From Paenibacillus pinisoli (GTDB taxonomy: Bacteria > Bacillota > Bacilli > Paenibacillales > Paenibacillaceae), in NCBI RefSeq assembly GCF_003605435.1, contig NZ_QXQB01000008.1, positions 161,645 to 225,644 of the forward strand: DNA of 64,000 bases, written 5' to 3'. Within the stretch, counting starts at the first letter, position 1. The number at the start of each line of letters is the position of its first letter. The notes beneath the pieces are model-generated. The model worked only from the letters and a program-made list of their open reading frames with translations. It did not search any database and was not told the origin of the DNA. The translations under genes were made by a program, and so were the position numbers. Positions 51,418-58,858 of this stretch are shown piece by piece.

Positions 51418-53934
51418 ATGATAACAAGATCGGATATAGAGCTGCTGGCTCCTGCCGGCGACTGGGAATGTATGCGGGCGGCTGTTGCCAATGGCGCGGA
51501 CGCGATATTTTTTGGCGTGGAGAAGTTTAATGCGAGAGCTCGGGCGAACAACTTCCGTTCGGAAGAATTGCCCGAGATTATGTCGTTCCTTCATACGTAT
51601 GGGGTAAAGGGATTCTTGACCTTTAACATTCTCGTGTTCGAGGATGAGCTGCGCGATGCGCAGAAGCTGATTGAGATGTGTATCGATGCTGGCGTTGATG
51701 CGGTTATCGTACAGGATTTGGGGCTGGTGAAGCTGATTCGCGAGCTGTCGCCGGACTTCCCAATTCATGGCTCTACCCAGATGACGATTACTTCGCCGGA
51801 AGCGGTGGAGTTCACGAAGCCATTCGATATGGAGCGCGTTGTCCTGGGACGGGAGAATAACCTGAAGCAAATTCGCAAAATCGGCGAGCAGGCGAAGCTT
51901 CCTATGGAAGTGTTCGTGCACGGCGCATTATGCGTATCGTATTCCGGCCAATGCTTGACCTCGGAGATGTGGGGCGGCCGCTCCGCCAACCGCGGCGAAT
52001 GTGCGCAGGCCTGCCGGCTGCCGTATGACTTGATGGTCGACGGCGAGCACAAGCCGATGGGCGATGTCGCTTATCTGCTGTCGCCGAAGGATCTGGCAGC
52101 GATTGATCTGGTGCCGGAACTGATTGAAGCGGGCGTAACCTCCTTTAAGATTGAAGGAAGGCTGAAAAGCCCTGAATATGTAGCGAATGTCGTAAGCAAA
52201 TATCGCGCTGCGATTGACAAATATTTTGACGGCGATCTATCGAAGCCGTCGAAGGAAGAAGTGCGCGAGCTGCAGCAAAGCTTCTCCCGCGGCTTCACGC
52301 ATGGCTTCCTGGATGGAACGAACAACAAGCAGCTGGTGGAAGGGACATTCCCGAAGAGCCGCGGCGTCTATCTCGGCAAGGTCGAGCGCGTAATGCGCGA
52401 CGCTGTTACCATCCGTCTGGATGCGCCAACCAAGCGCGGCGACGGCATCGTCTTCGATGCGGGCGATCCGACGAAGAAGGAGGAGGGCGGCCGCATCTAC
52501 GACTTGCGCCGTCATGGCGTGAAGCTGGAGGGCGAAGCGCCTGAAGGAGCATTGATCGAGATTGTGCCGGGACGCAATGACGTGGATCTGCGCAAAGTGC
52601 ATGTCGGCGACCGCGTGTGGAAGACAAGCGACCCTGCGCTCGACAGACGTCTAAGAGCTACGTTCGAGACGGAGAAGCCATACCGGGTATTCCCGCTGCA
52701 TGTGCGCGTGACGGGTGTCGCAGGCGAACCGCTCCACACCGCTTGGACGGATGTGCAGAAAGGCACGACGATTGAAGTCGTCTCTGAGATGCCGCTTGAA
52801 GTGGCGCAGAAGCGTCCGATGGATGCGGCCCTGCTGGAAGAACAGCTAGGGCGTCTGGGCGGAACGGTCTATCAGCTGGACGCGCTTGAAGTAGCGCTTC
52901 AAGGCGATGTGATCGTGCCGGTGCGCGAGCTGAACCGCATCCGCCGCGAAGCGGTGGAGCAGCTGGCGGGTGAACGTCCGAAGCCGCCAAGATATATCAA
53001 GCATGAGGTGGACGCTTTTGCGGATGCGCATCTGAATAGCGAAGCTTCGCTTGTCGCTTCCCGCAGCGGGAAGGATGCTCAGCTGACGGCACTGTGCCGC
53101 AGTCTGGAGCAAGTAGAGGCGGCTATTCGCGCAGGCGTGTCGTATATTTACGCCGACTTCGAGTTCATTAAGCAATTCCCGGCTGCAGTGGAAGCGGCGC
53201 GCAAAGCCGGTACACCGATCGCGCTGGCCACGCCGCGCATTCATATGCCGGGCGAGAACGGCTACCATGCCAATATTCTGAAGCTGCAGCCGGATGCGGT
53301 GCTGATCCGCAATACGGGCGCGCTCTATTATTACTTGCGCGCACGCGCGATGAACCCGGATCAGCCCTTCCCTAAGCTGATCGGCGATTTCTCGCTTAAT
53401 GTGGCGAATCATAAAGCGGTTAAACTATTTGCCGAAGCGGGACTTGATCTGATTACGCCTTCGTATGACCTTAATATTCAGCAAATGGTCGATTTGCTGG
53501 AACGCTCGGATACCTCCATGCTGGATGTTGTCATTCATCAGCATCTGCCGATGTTCCATACGGAGCATTGCGTCTATTGCACGTTTATGAGTGAAGGCAC
53601 AGACTTTACGAACTGCGGCAGACCTTGCGAAGAGCATCGCGCTTCGCTGCAGGACCGCATCGGCATGTCCCATCCGGTACGCGTGGATGAAGGCTGCCGT
53701 AATACGGTATACAACGCGATTGAACAGTCCGGTGCGGAATATCTCCGCAACTTCATCGAGCTTGGCGTCAAGCACTTCCGCGTCGAGTTCCTGGAGGAGA
53801 CGGCCGATAAGGTAAGCGAGGTATTGTCGCTCTACCGCGATGCGCTCGACGGACGGATTAGCGGAACGCAAGTATGGCGCAGCCTGAAAGCGACGAACCA
53901 GCTTGGCGTAACGCGCGGACAACTGGTGAAATAA
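51418..53934 (+). CDS. U32 peptidase family protein, large RlhA-like form
   Basis: An 838-residue member of peptidase family U32. It has the signature VSYSGQCLTSEMWGGRSANR then GECAQACRLPYDL (near residue 180), an N-terminal TIM-barrel-like start IELLAPAGDWECMRAAVANG with AIFFGVEKFNARARANNF, and a second half with another Cys cluster (HCVYCTFM near residue 705, FTNCGRPCEEHR). In Escherichia coli, RlhA (YdcP) of this family hydroxylates 23S rRNA at C2501; other members act in ubiquinone synthesis. The cysteines would bind an iron-sulfur cluster. The tRNA/rRNA hydroxylation role is inferred from family. Confidence 0.85.
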   Translation: MITRSDIELLAPAGDWECMRAAVANGADAIFFGVEKFNARARANNFRSEELPEIMSFLHTYGVKGFLTFNILVFEDELRDAQKLIEMCIDAGVDAVIVQDLGLVKLIRELSPDFPIHGSTQMTITSPEAVEFTKPFDMERVVLGRENNLKQIRKIGEQAKLPMEVFVHGALCVSYSGQCLTSEMWGGRSANRGECAQACRLPYDLMVDGEHKPMGDVAYLLSPKDLAAIDLVPELIEAGVTSFKIEGRLKSPEYVANVVSKYRAAIDKYFDGDLSKPSKEEVRELQQSFSRGFTHGFLDGTNNKQLVEGTFPKSRGVYLGKVERVMRDAVTIRLDAPTKRGDGIVFDAGDPTKKEEGGRIYDLRRHGVKLEGEAPEGALIEIVPGRNDVDLRKVHVGDRVWKTSDPALDRRLRATFETEKPYRVFPLHVRVTGVAGEPLHTAWTDVQKGTTIEVVSEMPLEVAQKRPMDAALLEEQLGRLGGTVYQLDALEVALQGDVIVPVRELNRIRREAVEQLAGERPKPPRYIKHEVDAFADAHLNSEASLVASRSGKDAQLTALCRSLEQVEAAIRAGVSYIYADFEFIKQFPAAVEAARKAGTPIALATPRIHMPGENGYHANILKLQPDAVLIRNTGALYYYLRARAMNPDQPFPKLIGDFSLNVANHKAVKLFAEAGLDLITPSYDLNIQQMVDLLERSDTSMLDVVIHQHLPMFHTEHCVYCTFMSEGTDFTNCGRPCEEHRASLQDRIGMSHPVRVDEGCRNTVYNAIEQSGAEYLRNFIELGVKHFRVEFLEETADKVSEVLSLYRDALDGRISGTQVWRSLKATNQLGVTRGQLVK

Positions 53935-53943
53935 AATTATGTG

Positions 53944-53977
53944 GAAGCCTTCCGGTGGCGGAAGGCTTCTTTTTTTG
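53944..53977 (+). terminator. Terminator after the U32 gene
   Basis: GAAGCCTTCCG (53944-53954), loop GTGG, CGGAAGGCTTC (53959-53969), then seven T. Very strong. Confidence 0.92.
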
Positions 53978-54062
53978 TTTGGGAAACCATGCCAATACGT
54001 CGAAAGGAGAGCTCTTAACTGCAAAAGCCTGCTTAAAGTTGGCTACTGCGCGTCCTGAAGCT

Positions 54063-54105
54063 AGGTAAGTTGTTTTGGAAATTAGGCAAGTTGTTTTTTG
54101 AAATT
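54063..54105 (+). repeat. Tandem direct repeat
   Basis: Two adjacent copies of a 21-22 base unit, AGGTAAGTTGTTTTGGAAATT (54063-54083, given here as AGGTAAGTTG plus TTTTGGAAATT) and AGGCAAGTTG plus TTTTTTGAAATT (54084-54105). Confidence 0.7.
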
Positions 54106-54162
54106 CGTAAGGGAACTACGAGACGCTATTTGCCGGTTTTTCTACCATTTTCAATCGGTAAA

Positions 54163-54237
54163 GGAACAGAGAGCCCTTATTTGTCCTAAATGAACCGAAA
54201 TACGGGCCGGATGATGCAAATAAGGCATCCTGCTTCC
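54163..54237 (+). repeat. Imperfect inverted repeat
   Basis: GGAACAGAGAGC plus CCTTATTTG (54163-54183) is matched in reverse complement by CAAATAAGG plus CATCCTGCTTCC (54217-54237); about 15 of 21 positions pair, with nine uninterrupted at the inner end. The style is like dispersed intergenic repeats I recall from Paenibacillus genomes. Confidence 0.55.
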
Positions 54238-54290
54238 GTTAGACGTGATAAACGTAAAATAATCGATGCATAGGGTCTTTCAGTTCCGTT

Positions 54291-54365
54291 AGGAGGCGGG
54301 AACAGGAAGAGGCGGGATCAGGAGGAGGCAGAATCAGGATCAGGTGGAGGCAGGATCAGGATCAG
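54291..54365 (+). repeat. Purine-rich imperfect tandem tract
   Basis: The unit GAGGCGGGATCAG and variants (GAGGCAGAATCAG, GAGGCAGGATCAG) recur four to five times with GGATCAG spacers. Almost no pyrimidines other than single C and T. Confidence 0.65.
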
Positions 54366-54560
54366 ATCGAACACTTGTGACTTTTAATCACCCGCAGGGT
54401 GAGTTAGTTTTTCGCAAGGACAGATTTGGCGCAGCCTTGCACATCCGCATAAGCTTTATATTTGGATGCAACCTGAAGGCAGCTTAACCGCATCGTATAC
54501 AATAGAGAGACATTAGAGCATTCTTTTAGCTTAATTAATGATTGATATCATAAGGGTTCT

Positions 54561-55175
54561 ATGGACAGGGCCGACGGGGCAGGTGACAGGGTGGAAGAGG
54601 AACGTCAGCGGATCGAACAATTGAAGAGAGGCGAGGAAGCCGCATTGGCTTGGCTGATGGAACGCTATGGCAGCGACGTTCTCCGGACGGCCGCCTTGCT
54701 GCTGAAGGATCGCTACCTGGCTGAGGATGTAAGCCAGGAGACCTTCCTGACCGCCTTCCGGAAGGCGGATCAATACCGGGGAGACGGTGCCTTGAGGGGC
54801 TGGCTGCTTCGCATTGCGATCAACTTGTGCAGAAGCCGGATGCGGCGCGCGTCCTGGCAGCGGCTTTTTTTTAGAGAACGGATGGATTTGGATCAAGAGG
54901 CTGACGGTTGGTCTGGATGGCCGGGCAGCGCGGAGCCTGGCACGACGGATTGGATGAACCGGATGAGCCTACGCGAGGAGATTGGGAAATTGCCACTGCT
55001 CTATCGCGAAGTGATCGTACTTTATTATTTTCATGAGATGCAGACCGCAGAGATCGCAGCTATCTTGCAGGAGTCGGAAGGTACGGTGAAGAGCAAGCTG
55101 CATCGGGCGAGAAAAAAATTAAAGCAGCAATTGGAGGAAGGAGGTTGGGAATATGAATCAAGCTGGGGAGGATAA
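54561..55175 (+). CDS. ECF-type RNA polymerase sigma factor
   Basis: A 204-residue sigma-70 family factor with region 2 (MERYGSDVLRTAALLLKDRY, LAEDVSQETFLTAFRKADQY) and region 4 (LPLLYREVIVLYYFHEMQTA, EIAAILQESEGTVKSKLHRA), joined by a linker with no region 3. The typical ECF motif DVSQETF is present. It is probably held inactive by the product of the next gene, which overlaps it by 23 bases. The ribosome site before ATG 54561 (AAGGG) is weak. The signal it responds to is unknown. Confidence 0.88.
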   Translation: MDRADGAGDRVEEERQRIEQLKRGEEAALAWLMERYGSDVLRTAALLLKDRYLAEDVSQETFLTAFRKADQYRGDGALRGWLLRIAINLCRSRMRRASWQRLFFRERMDLDQEADGWSGWPGSAEPGTTDWMNRMSLREEIGKLPLLYREVIVLYYFHEMQTAEIAAILQESEGTVKSKLHRARKKLKQQLEEGGWEYESSWGG

Positions 55176-55491
55176 GGAGCTCCGAGATCAGCTTCGCAGG
55201 GAGATGGAGCCGGTGGTCTTCAGCGAAGAGATGCAGACGGCCGTCTTGAGGCATGCGTCTGCGCCTAAGCCTTCTTGGTGGAATCGGGAAATCCGCATTC
55301 CAGTGCCGGTCATGGCGGCTATCCTGGTGCTCATCATCGCCGCGCCCGTATACGGCTGGCAGCAAGCCCATTCTATGAAGACGAATATAGTAGCGAAAAA
55401 TACAAGCAAGGACGCGGAGCGGCAGGAGCGGATTATCGTGTCGGCGGCAGGCGTATTCTATGCCTCGCAATTGGAAGGGGAGAAACGTTAA
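55153..55491 (+). CDS. Putative membrane anti-sigma factor
   Basis: A 112-residue protein with a charged cytosolic N-terminus of about 45 residues (EDKELRDQLRREMEPVVFSE), one transmembrane helix (VPVMAAILVLIIAAPVYGW) and a short outer part. Single-pass proteins overlapping an ECF sigma gene are usually its anti-sigma factor. No zinc-binding HxxxCxxC (ZAS) motif is visible, so it belongs to another anti-sigma class, and the assignment rests on context. GGAGGAAGGAGG lies upstream of ATG 55153, within the sigma gene. Confidence 0.65.
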   Translation: MNQAGEDKELRDQLRREMEPVVFSEEMQTAVLRHASAPKPSWWNREIRIPVPVMAAILVLIIAAPVYGWQQAHSMKTNIVAKNTSKDAERQERIIVSAAGVFYASQLEGEKR

Positions 55492-56975
55492 TGAGGCTAA
55501 AGGTAAGAACATTGGCTGGCATACTCGCTGCGCTGCTGCTGCTGGGATGGTTCGGTTACCGGGAGCTGCCGTCATTCCTATACCATCAAGGCTATTACCA
55601 GGCGCTGCTGCAATGGTTCCCTGGCCATGATTACGCGAGACCTGCGATTAACCGGCTTGCGATGGATATTACGCACGAGACGGGAATGGGGGAGTCGGGC
55701 TATATTTTCATCCAATCATCCGGCGGCGCATCATCCGGCGGCAGCGGCAATACGAAGCTTGATCGGGAGGAACGAGCCGCAATCATCAATAAGCTGGAAG
55801 AGCTGCTTGCGCAGTATGGTCATACGGAGCAGATGTCCAGCGTCGCCTATAACCTGGCTTTGATGCATTTTTGGATGGGCAACTGGGACCGCTCGGAGAG
55901 CCTGCTGCAAGAGGTTGAACGGCTAGGAGGAGAAGGGTGGATATCCCGTGAGGAGCAGGCGGCATATCTCGCAATACTGGAGTCCAGACATAAGCAGGAA
56001 GGAGTGCCTTCATTGGAAGGAGTAGTTCGAATTGGCGACAAGCCCGTTCCGAATGCATTTGTCATGGTTCAGCGTGCAGATGATTCAACTTACTATTCGC
56101 CGCCGCTCACTCATTATCCGGCAACGATTACGGATGAGAACGGGAGGTATCGTTTTTACGATATAGACCCCGGCGAGTACGATGTAGCCGTAGGGATGCC
56201 AATGGAGAAGATCAGCGGCTACTATATGACGGAATCCGAATCGAAGACAGCCCTCATCGACGGGAAGTCGGCAGCGGTGCAGAATATGCAATTTGTGCCG
56301 CAAGTCATAGCAGTGTCGCCGGGGCGCAATGAGCTTATTCAAGGAGATGAACTGACGCTGCAATGGAAGCCTTATGAAGGAGCCGCATATTACAAGCTGA
56401 ATCTCTCTTATATGTATCGTGATCGGGACGGCAAGTATAGAGGCGCAACAACAATTGGGCTTACGGATGAACGATACACAGGCGATCAAGCTGCCTTCTC
56501 CATCCGCGAGCTTAACCGCAACTATAATATGAATGGCAAGAGCTATAGTCAGAGTGAAGGAGTGGTGCTTAATACGGCGGGGCTGCTTGGCATGCTGTTC
56601 CCTGGCGGGGAGTTCGCATGGTCAGTAGACGCTTACGACGAGCATGACCGCAAGCTGTCGAGCTCTGCTGGATACTTCCTGCTTGAAGACGCAGTTACAC
56701 CGATTTTCCGTACGGCAGAAGAAGGTCTGTCCGAAGGAGATCGTCTTGTGATAGCCGCGCGGTATGAAGAAGCGGTTGAGGCCTACAAGCGCGAAGGCGA
56801 TAATGACCATGCACTCCGTGTGTTGGCTCGCCTTGCAGACCAGGGCATTGGGCAAGGGGATGGCGATCCTGCGGAAGCGCTGGCCTATATGGAACGCATT
56901 CAAGAACCTGGGGGCTCGGATGCGGAGTTTATCGAGTCTCTGCGCGAACGCATTCAGAGGAAGAAGCAGGTTTGA
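55491..56975 (+). CDS. Membrane-anchored protein with carboxypeptidase regulatory-like domain
   Basis: A 494-residue protein with an N-terminal membrane anchor or signal peptide (TLAGILAALLLLGWFGY). It has TPR-like helices at about 90-170, then a carboxypeptidase regulatory/prealbumin-like beta-sandwich (GVVRIGDKPVPNAFVMVQRA, TITDENGRYRFYDIDPGEYD), and a C-terminal region with TPR-like helices (AARYEEAVEAYKREGDNDHA). The start is ATG 55491, whose A ends the anti-sigma stop codon (TAATG). This is likely the effector or sensor of the sigma/anti-sigma pair at the cell surface; no enzyme motif was seen. Confidence 0.7.
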   Translation: MRLKVRTLAGILAALLLLGWFGYRELPSFLYHQGYYQALLQWFPGHDYARPAINRLAMDITHETGMGESGYIFIQSSGGASSGGSGNTKLDREERAAIINKLEELLAQYGHTEQMSSVAYNLALMHFWMGNWDRSESLLQEVERLGGEGWISREEQAAYLAILESRHKQEGVPSLEGVVRIGDKPVPNAFVMVQRADDSTYYSPPLTHYPATITDENGRYRFYDIDPGEYDVAVGMPMEKISGYYMTESESKTALIDGKSAAVQNMQFVPQVIAVSPGRNELIQGDELTLQWKPYEGAAYYKLNLSYMYRDRDGKYRGATTIGLTDERYTGDQAAFSIRELNRNYNMNGKSYSQSEGVVLNTAGLLGMLFPGGEFAWSVDAYDEHDRKLSSSAGYFLLEDAVTPIFRTAEEGLSEGDRLVIAARYEEAVEAYKREGDNDHALRVLARLADQGIGQGDGDPAEALAYMERIQEPGGSDAEFIESLRERIQRKKQV

Positions 56976-57094
56976 CAGACTTCATGCCCTGACTTAGCAT
57001 AGAGGAATACGGCTGCCGTACAGGCTCGCACCGTTTGGAGCGGGGTACGAACAGCGTTATTTCCGATTGGATAAGAAGCGAGGCGTACAGATAG

Positions 57095-57796
57095 ATGAAG
57101 GAAGAATGGTTTGGGAAGTGGCGGCATGCCTTTAAGCTTGATCCCGACAAGACAATATCGGATGAGGCACTCGACGCAATCTGCACGTCCGGCACAGATG
57201 CCATTATTATCGGCGGGTCCAGCGGCGTAACCTTTGAGAATACGGTAGACTTGATGTCCCGCGTACGCCGCTACGAGCTGGACTGTGCATTGGAGGTATC
57301 TACGATGGATGGAGCGGTACCGGGTTTTGACGGATACTTCGTTCCTATCGTGCTGAATACGGATCGCCCGGAATGGATTATCGGCAAGCAAATCGAGGGC
57401 TTGAAGGAATACGGCACGTTCGTCCCATGGGAGGAGACGGCCGCGCAAGGATATATCATCCTGAATGATGGCGCTACGGCTGCCAAGCTGACCGGGGCCA
57501 AGACCGATCTGGATGCCGATGAATTGATTGCCCATATCCGAATGGCGGTCCAGCTTATGCGATTGCCCGTCGTCTATATCGAATACAGCGGCCGCTTCGG
57601 GGACATGGAGATGCTGCGCAGCGCCAGAAACGTAAGCGGGGGAGCAAGGCTCTTCTATGGCGGCGGCATTGATTGTGCCGAAAAGGCGCGTCAAGCGGCG
57701 GAGTGGGCGGATACGATTGTTGTAGGGAATATCATCTACACCAATCTGGAAGCCGCATTGTCCACAGTTCTTGCAGCAGATCGCGTGCCTCAATAA
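57095..57796 (+). CDS. pcrB: Heptaprenylglyceryl phosphate synthase (PcrB)
   Basis: PcrB joins heptaprenyl diphosphate to sn-glycerol-1-phosphate in Bacillales, making an archaeal-type ether lipid. The 233-residue TIM barrel has family features KLDPDKTISDEALDAICTSG, IIIGGSSGVTFENTVDLM, VYIEYSGRFGDMEMLRSA and RLFYGGGIDCAEKARQAAEW with phosphate-binding GGGI and near-end VVGNIIYTNLEAAL. In Bacillus it precedes pcrA and ligA; here the two DUF4183-like genes separate them. Confidence 0.93.
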   Translation: MKEEWFGKWRHAFKLDPDKTISDEALDAICTSGTDAIIIGGSSGVTFENTVDLMSRVRRYELDCALEVSTMDGAVPGFDGYFVPIVLNTDRPEWIIGKQIEGLKEYGTFVPWEETAAQGYIILNDGATAAKLTGAKTDLDADELIAHIRMAVQLMRLPVVYIEYSGRFGDMEMLRSARNVSGGARLFYGGGIDCAEKARQAAEWADTIVVGNIIYTNLEAALSTVLAADRVPQ

Positions 57797-57868
57797 ATAG
57801 ACCTTTGCCAGCGGTCCGATTCGTCTCTTCCGGCTATAATGAATAGGGAAGCGAAGGGACGGGAAGAG

Positions 57869-58234
57869 ATGAGCGCAGTGGTTGCCAGACTTTCGAAGTG
57901 TCGGCGAAGACCGTTTCCGCGGGCTGCTGACCGGAAGAGAACATGCCGGAAAAAACGGAGGAAGCTTCGTCTATCCAGAAGGCTGCGCGTCTATTATTAT
58001 TACGCGCAAGGTGACAGCGTGAAGCGGACGTATCGCGAGGAAGATGCGATTCCGGGATATACGAGCCGCATTCCGCGTAAAGGAAAGATTCTGCTTGCGA
58101 ATGTTTTTGTCGACGGCATGCTGCAAGCGCCGGAATTGTACCGGACGGCGCAGGGAGAGCTTCATTTTCTGTCCGATCAGCCGCCGCCGGCTGAATCGCG
58201 CATTATTGCCCAATTCATTGTCATTAGACCATAA
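57869..58234 (+). CDS. DUF4183 family protein with basic N-terminus
   Basis: A 121-residue protein. About the first 45 residues are strongly basic (KCRRRPFPRA, RKRTCRKKRRKLRLSRRLR), followed by the DUF4183-like beta domain (KILLANVFVDGMLQAPELYR, RIIAQFIVIRP). I start at ATG 57869 after GGGACGGGAAGAG. An upstream ATG at 57839 lies inside a TATAAT (57835-57840) that could be this gene's -10. DUF4183 proteins occur mainly in spore-formers; function unknown. It faces a second gene with the same kind of fold. Confidence 0.65.
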   Translation: MSAVVARLSKCRRRPFPRAADRKRTCRKKRRKLRLSRRLRVYYYYAQGDSVKRTYREEDAIPGYTSRIPRKGKILLANVFVDGMLQAPELYRTAQGELHFLSDQPPPAESRIIAQFIVIRP

Positions 58235-58236
58235 AG

Positions 58237-58283
58237 AACCGAACACCTTGCAGCAAAGCGCTGCGGGAGGTGTTCGGTTTTTT
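58237..58283. terminator. Bidirectional terminator between facing DUF4183-like genes
   Basis: AACCGAACACCT (58237-58248) pairs with AGGTGTTCGGTT (58268-58279), with an inner GCAGC/GCTGC pairing, and T follows on the plus strand. Confidence 0.88.
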
Positions 58284-58294
58284 GCATGATGCGA

Positions 58295-58666
58295 TTAAGA
58301 GTAAGTGGTGACAACCTGGAAGATGGTGAAGACGATGCGGGCTTCCCCTGGAATGGTGGCAGCTGTCGCAGATGTAATCGATAGCACGGTATCCGATACC
58401 GTAGTTACGAGCCCTTCCTCTTGTACCTGGCCGTCTACAATGAGCTGGTAGGCATATTCCGTTCCGGGAGGAGGGGTGCTGACGTTAACTGCGAATTGGG
58501 TTATGGCAGTGCCAGTGTCGTCAACCCAGGATTCCTCGGCAGGGCCAATATCCGTCGCGGTATTGGCAGCAAGCGCGATGCCGCCAACAGGGGCCGTCAT
58601 GAAGTAGTTCAATATGGAATAGTCGACGGCAACCGAAATCGAGCGAGGCAGAATCAAACTAGCCAT
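58295..58666 (-). CDS. Second DUF4183-like small protein
   Basis: A 123-residue protein, MASLILPRSISVAVDYSILN at its start, with strand-rich segments such as AYQLIVDGQVQEEGLVTTVS and PGEARIVFTIFQVVTTYS. The VDGxxQ...dTlxIts...IPgeaxIxfxxFxVV pattern parallels the DUF4183-like domain of the gene facing it, so they are probably divergent relatives. The start at 58666 is set by a perfect AAAGGAGGTGAT ribosome site just upstream; a longer frame to 59002 would overlap pcrA. Function unknown; a cell-surface or spore-coat role is possible. Confidence 0.7.
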   Translation of the reverse strand: MASLILPRSISVAVDYSILNYFMTAPVGGIALAANTATDIGPAEESWVDDTGTAITQFAVNVSTPPPGTEYAYQLIVDGQVQEEGLVTTVSDTVLSITSATAATIPGEARIVFTIFQVVTTYS

Positions 58667-58789
58667 ACAATCACCTCCTTTCCCACTAGTAGATGCGGCA
58701 TTCGGACAACCCGCAACGGACAGATGCTCTCCGGCAGCTGTCAGCAAATAAGAAATGCAGAATTTCCAGCGATAATCGGAAAGCACAAA

Positions 58790-58818
58790 TTGACACGCAT
58801 GGGGTCCTTGTCTAAACT
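58790..58818 (+). promoter_or_regulatory. Sigma-A promoter of pcrA-ligA
   Basis: Perfect TTGACA (58790-58795), 17 bases, TAAACT (58813-58818). Confidence 0.65.
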
Positions 58819-58858
58819 GAAATAAGGCGAACAAATGGCGAACAAAGGAGTTAGAAGC

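Larger units (their letters stand above)
53978..54560. other. Repeat-rich intergenic region before the ECF sigma gene
   Basis: 583 bases without a supported gene. It contains a tandem direct repeat, an inverted repeat and a purine-rich tandem tract, listed separately. The sigma gene's own promoter could not be assigned with confidence. Confidence 0.6.

Noticed and set aside
54440..54510. Autoregulated ECF promoter (TGCAAC ... CGTATA) before the sigma gene
   Set aside because: Spacing is about 21 bases rather than 16-17, so it does not fit known ECF promoters.
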